A stretch of DNA of 64,000 nt, taken from NCBI RefSeq assembly GCF_014237835.1, contig NZ_JACJVI010000001.1:62001-126000 (forward strand), written 5' to 3'. A program made the position numbers and the translations under genes. Position 1 is the first letter of the stretch. Every line of letters begins with the position of its first letter. Origin of the DNA: Rhizobium sp. AQ_MP (GTDB lineage Bacteria > Pseudomonadota > Alphaproteobacteria > Rhizobiales > Rhizobiaceae). Below are positions 61,278 to 64,000 of this stretch, piece by piece. The notes beneath the pieces are model-generated. The model was given only the letters and a program-made list of their open reading frames with translations. It did not search any database and had not been told where the DNA came from.

Positions 61278-62908
61278 CCGGATCGATCACCTCTGGCGCA
61301 ACGCGCCTTACCATCCTGGGAACGCTGGCCTTTGCCTTGCATGCCGGCACCGCACTGGCCAATGGCGGCCCGCTCGCTCCCCGCTTTGCCGATGAAACAT
61401 CGACCAGTGGCATTGCCAGCACCTATCGCGGCGACTGGGAGTTCATGGTCGGCGGCGGCGCTGGCAGCTTCGACTGCAATGCCGACGGATTTCCGGACCT
61501 CGTCCTGGCTGGCGGCGAGGACAAGGCCAGGTTCTATCTCAACCGCAGCCAGCCCGGCGGCGCACTGAAATTCGAGGAACAGGCCTCGGGCCTCGAGCTC
61601 GACAAGGTGATCGGCGCCTATCCGCTCGATGTCGATGGTGACGGCAACCAGGACGTCGTGCTCCTGCGCTCCGGCGAGAATGTCTTGATGCGGGGCCTCG
61701 GCGAGTGCCGCTTCGAACGCGCCAATGAGGCCTGGGGCTTCGATGGCGGCGACGCCTGGTCGACGGCCTTTTCCGCCACCTGGGAAAAGGGCAATGCCTG
61801 GCCGACGCTCGCCGTCGGCAATTACATCGACCGCTTCGAGGATCTCGAACCCTGGGGCTCCTGCACCGACAACTGGCTGCATCGCCCGGCATCGGGCAGC
61901 GAACGCCGCTTTAAGCCGCCGCTGTCGCTCAACCCGTCCTACTGCCCGCTCTCCATTCTCTTCACCGACTGGGATCGCTCGGGTACGCCGTCGCTGCGCG
62001 TTTCCAACGACCGTGAGTATTACAAGGGCGGTCAGGAGCAGATGTGGCATGTCGAGCCCGGCCAGCCGCCGCGGCTCTTCACCCAGGAGGAAGGCTGGAA
62101 ATATTTGCGCATCTGGGGCATGGGCATCGCATCCCACGACCTCGATTTTGATGGCTATCCCGAGTATTTCCTCACCAGTATGACGGACAACAAGCTGCAG
62201 AAGCTCGCCGAAATCCCCGCCGACGGCAAGCCGAAACCGTCCTATGCCGACGTCGCCTTCGCCAAGGGCGCGACCGCCCACCGGCCCTATATCGGCGGCG
62301 AAATCCGACCCTCGACGGCCTGGCATACGGATTTCGAGGACGTCAACAATGACGGCCGCACCGATCTCTTCATCGCCAAGGGCAATGTTGCCAAGATGCC
62401 CGACTTTGCGGCCAAGGATCCCAACAACCTGCTGGTCCAGGGCGAGGACGGCAAATTCATCGAAATGGGCGACAAGGCCGGCGTCGCCTCCATGGCCACC
62501 GGCCGCGGCGGCGCGCTAGCCGACTTCAACCTCGACGGTCGCATCGATCTGCTCGTCGTCAATCAGGGCTCACCGGTCGAGATCTGGCGCAACACGACGG
62601 AAACGCCCGGCCGCTTCCTGCAGGTGGCACTGCGCCAGGATGGCCCGAACCGGGACGCCATCGGCGCCTGGATCGAGGTGAAGACCGGAGACTATATCCA
62701 GCGCCGCGAAATCACCATCGGCGGCAGCCATGTCAGCGGCAAGACCGGCTGGCACCATTTCGGTCTGGGCGATCAGGCCGAAACCGAGATCCGCGTGCTC
62801 TGGCCGGACGGCGAGGCGGGTGCGTGGGAGAAGGTGTCGACCGATGGTTTCTATGTGGTCGAGCGAGGGGCAGTGCCGAAAGCCTGGAAGCCGGGCGAGG
62901 GGATTTGA
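61274..62908 (+). CDS. FG-GAP/VCBS repeat (CRTAC1-like) secreted protein
   Basis: A 544-aa secreted beta-propeller-type protein. Signal peptide (LTILGTLAFALHAGTALA) is followed by several Ca-binding FG-GAP/VCBS repeats: FDCNADGFPDLVLAGG, LDVDGDGNQDVVLL, LDFDGYPEYFLTS, FEDVNNDGRTDLFIAKG, FNLDGRIDLLVVNQG. The C-terminal ASPIC/UnbV-like domain (RFLQVALRQDGPNRDAIGAW, REITIGGSHVSGKTGWHHFG, VLWPDGEAG) completes the CRTAC1 layout. ATG 61274 overlaps the stop of the haloperoxidase-like gene, so both are made together and probably act as a periplasmic or surface pair. Confidence 0.92.
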   Translation: MTGSITSGATRLTILGTLAFALHAGTALANGGPLAPRFADETSTSGIASTYRGDWEFMVGGGAGSFDCNADGFPDLVLAGGEDKARFYLNRSQPGGALKFEEQASGLELDKVIGAYPLDVDGDGNQDVVLLRSGENVLMRGLGECRFERANEAWGFDGGDAWSTAFSATWEKGNAWPTLAVGNYIDRFEDLEPWGSCTDNWLHRPASGSERRFKPPLSLNPSYCPLSILFTDWDRSGTPSLRVSNDREYYKGGQEQMWHVEPGQPPRLFTQEEGWKYLRIWGMGIASHDLDFDGYPEYFLTSMTDNKLQKLAEIPADGKPKPSYADVAFAKGATAHRPYIGGEIRPSTAWHTDFEDVNNDGRTDLFIAKGNVAKMPDFAAKDPNNLLVQGEDGKFIEMGDKAGVASMATGRGGALADFNLDGRIDLLVVNQGSPVEIWRNTTETPGRFLQVALRQDGPNRDAIGAWIEVKTGDYIQRREITIGGSHVSGKTGWHHFGLGDQAETEIRVLWPDGEAGAWEKVSTDGFYVVERGAVPKAWKPGEGI

Positions 62909-62928
62909 GGGAAGTCTGTGGGGCGCCT

Positions 62929-63125
62929 ATCTCCCCCCTTGCGGGGGAGAACGGAAAATCGAAGGCTTGAGGTCAGCGCAAGCCGCCTAAACTTCAGATT
63001 TTCCAAGAGAGGGGCAGCGTTCCGCTGGTGCTCACCTGACCGAGCCCCCCTCTTGCGAAATCTGAGGTTTGGCCCTGATCGGGCCAATTCCTCGATTTCG
63101 CTTTCTCCCCCGCAAGGGGGGAGAT
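62929..63125. repeat. Nested palindromic intergenic element (~197 nt)
   Basis: The outer 23 bases (62929-62951) are perfectly complementary to 63103-63125, and each end contains its own small hairpin (CCCCC-TTG-CGGGGG). Further in, AAACTTCAGATTTT...AAGAGAGGGGC (62989-63014) pairs with GCCCCCCTCTTGCGAAATCTGAGGTTT (63044-63070), mostly complementary. The two ~95-nt halves are near-complementary throughout, centred near 63027. It looks like a rhizobial intergenic palindrome/MITE-like element; no coding capacity. Confidence 0.85.
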
Positions 63126-63150
63126 GGCCCCGCCGCAGGCGTTTCGGCGC

Positions 63151-63313
63151 CCTCATGCTCAGGTGCCCGCGAGAAGCGCGGGCCTCGAAGCATCCTTATC
63201 TGTGGCCTCGTGCTTCGAGGCCGGGCATTGCCTGGCACCTCAGCATGAGGTTGGGGCAGGGGTGGTGGCCTCGCCCTTCGAGGCCCGACGCGGTCGGGCA
63301 CCTCAGGGTGAGG
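63151..63313. repeat. Three copies of a second intergenic repeat
   Basis: Unit 1 (63151-63192, CCTCATGCTCAGGTGCCC...GGGCCTCGAAGCA) is an inverted copy of unit 2 (63211-63250, TGCTTCGAGGCC...GGCACCTCAGCATGAGG). Unit 3 (63274-63313, CCCTTCGAGGCCCGACGC...GCACCTCAGGGTGAGG) runs in the same direction as unit 2. Each unit has internal GC-rich complementarity. Such units are common between genes in rhizobia. Confidence 0.78.
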
Positions 63314-63973
63314 GGTGATCTTGTGTTGTCAAAAACCCCAAGCTTCGCCGCCGGTCAGGATCACTCCCTCCGGGTGGGTCAAAACTTGTCTCGGACGAGG
63401 CGCCAGAAGCAACCTGTCTATGTAGTTTTATGTGGCTCCTTCCGGCGCCTCGTTCGGCGTCTATTCCCGCTGCATACGTCTCTCTGGCAAGGCGGCGACG
63501 GTCTTCGGTCCTCGGGTCAGGCCCGAGGATGACCGAAGATTGACCGGGCGCGGGTCCGGCTGCGGCATCACCGTGGGATGACGCTTCAGCCTGGCCGGTG
63601 GCCCGGGAGGTTCCCGCCGGATGGTGCACCACTCCGACCGGGACCCTCGCCCGGGGGATGGGGCTCTGGTCATTTCCGACCTCGGTCCTCATCCCCGCCG
63701 TTTGTTTCGCCCCGCTGTCTGGGTGTTCGCGACAGCGCGGGCGCCTTGTCTGTGTGCCTCTGAGGCACGTCCTTCCGATCAGGGTATCCAGGTTCTGGGG
63801 ACATCCGACCCCATCACCCTCGTCAAGCCCTTCGTCCGGAGGGAGACCGTTGCAGCGGGCCGGGACTTCAGGTCTGCGACAACCCTCCACCCCGGCGCCG
63901 GCCCCGCCTCGCCTGACATCGCATCGTCAGGTGTATCCGAGGGCGGGACAGCTCTGAGTCTAGGAGAGGAAAA
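63314..63973. other. Gene-free, hairpin-rich region of unknown function
   Basis: About 660 bases with no frame I accept as a gene; the longest frame (195 aa on the - strand) has the look of random GC-rich translation. Several hairpins are visible: GGACGAGGCGCC (63394-63404 region) with GGCGCCTCGTTC (63444-63454 region), CCTCGGGTCAGGCCCGAGG near 63513, GTGCCTCTGAGGCAC near 63754, and CCTGAC/GTCAGG (63912-63931). It could encode a structured RNA, hold a long leader for the gene at the right edge, or be decayed repeat DNA. Confidence 0.4.
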
Positions 63974-64000
63974 ATGGGCGGGGATGAAAAAACATGTCGG
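63974..64000 (+). CDS. Possible gene start cut by the window edge
   Basis: AGGAG (63962-63966) is followed after a 7-base A-rich gap by ATG 63974, opening MGGDEKTCR and running off the end. Only nine codons are visible, so identity is unknown; the ribosome site is the only support. Confidence 0.3.

Noticed and set aside
63151..63313. CRISPR-like array
   Set aside because: Only three units, one inverted, with unequal spacing and no cas genes nearby.
63303..63890. 195-aa open frame on the - strand in the gene-free right end
   Set aside because: It crosses the last unit of the second repeat, has no ribosome site and reads as random Pro/Arg/Gly-rich translation of GC-rich DNA; no motif recognised.
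63314..63973. RNase P RNA or tmRNA
   Set aside because: Neither the GAGGAAAGTCCGGGC block nor a tRNA-like end with a tag frame could be found on either strand.

Overview
The window is a GC-rich chromosomal segment of an alphaproteobacterium, most likely a member of the Rhizobiaceae (Rhizobium/Agrobacterium group). The pointers are a Tad pilus cluster in the rhizobial order (pilA-cpaA-B-C-D-E-F-tadB-tadC), the N-acetylglutaminylglutamine amide (NAGGN) osmolyte genes, a BA14K protein, promoters of the alphaproteobacterial general-stress (EcfG-type) pattern, and rhizobial intergenic palindromes. Almost everything looks like ordinary core or soft-core genome. There is no transposase, integrase, CRISPR array or rRNA operon.

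Layout. 1-2.6 kb: end of a Yej-type peptide ABC permease and its ATPase, with a PIN-domain toxin-antitoxin pair lodged exactly between them. 2.6-6.2 kb: a GhrA-like reductase, a stress-promoter membrane peptide, pncB, a CoxG-like protein and a very small gene. 6.2-17.5 kb: the Tad/Flp pilus machine, the pilin, and a divergent arm with a stand-alone secretin N-domain protein, two TadE-like pseudopilins and possibly a dead tadG start. 17.5-29.1 kb: nucleoside salvage, with deoB-add-upp on + converging on a long - operon (BMP-type ABC importer, cdd, punA, deoC, deoA). An attenuator-like hairpin follows the binding-protein gene. 29.3-31.6 kb: msrA, tRNA-Ser(GGA) and two small stress-promoter proteins. 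31.7-43.9 kb: the NAGGN trio, but split. The M42 peptidase and a GlxA-like regulator lie 5', the synthetase and amidotransferase genes lie 3', and between them sits a metal-uptake block (Crp/Fnr regulator, PepSY membrane protein, FecB/C/D-like ABC importer, His-rich periplasmic protein). 43.9-48.3 kb: stress-related genes (BrkB-like membrane protein, a divergent small protein, two SDRs, a YciF/DUF892 protein), several with EcfG-like promoters. 48.3-57.2 kb: an FtsK-type translocase without membrane segments, an IMPACT protein, TadD, an M17 aminopeptidase/MarR/NlpC-P60 operon and tRNA-Leu(CAG). 57.4-62.9 kb: BA14K protein, SelW-like protein, glutamine amidotransferase, LysE-like exporter, and a vanadium-haloperoxidase-like protein coupled to an FG-GAP protein. 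62.9-64.0 kb: no convincing gene, but a ~200-nt nested palindrome, three copies of a second repeat, and ~650 nt of unexplained hairpin-rich DNA leading to a possible gene start at the right edge.

The most useful new observations are the toxin-antitoxin pair captured inside the yej operon with translational coupling preserved, the scattered set of GGAAC-N16/17-CGTT promoters that ties poorly characterised small genes to the general stress response, the NAGGN trio split by a metal-uptake locus, and the structured, gene-free right end. I did not find a clearly new defence or biosynthetic system.
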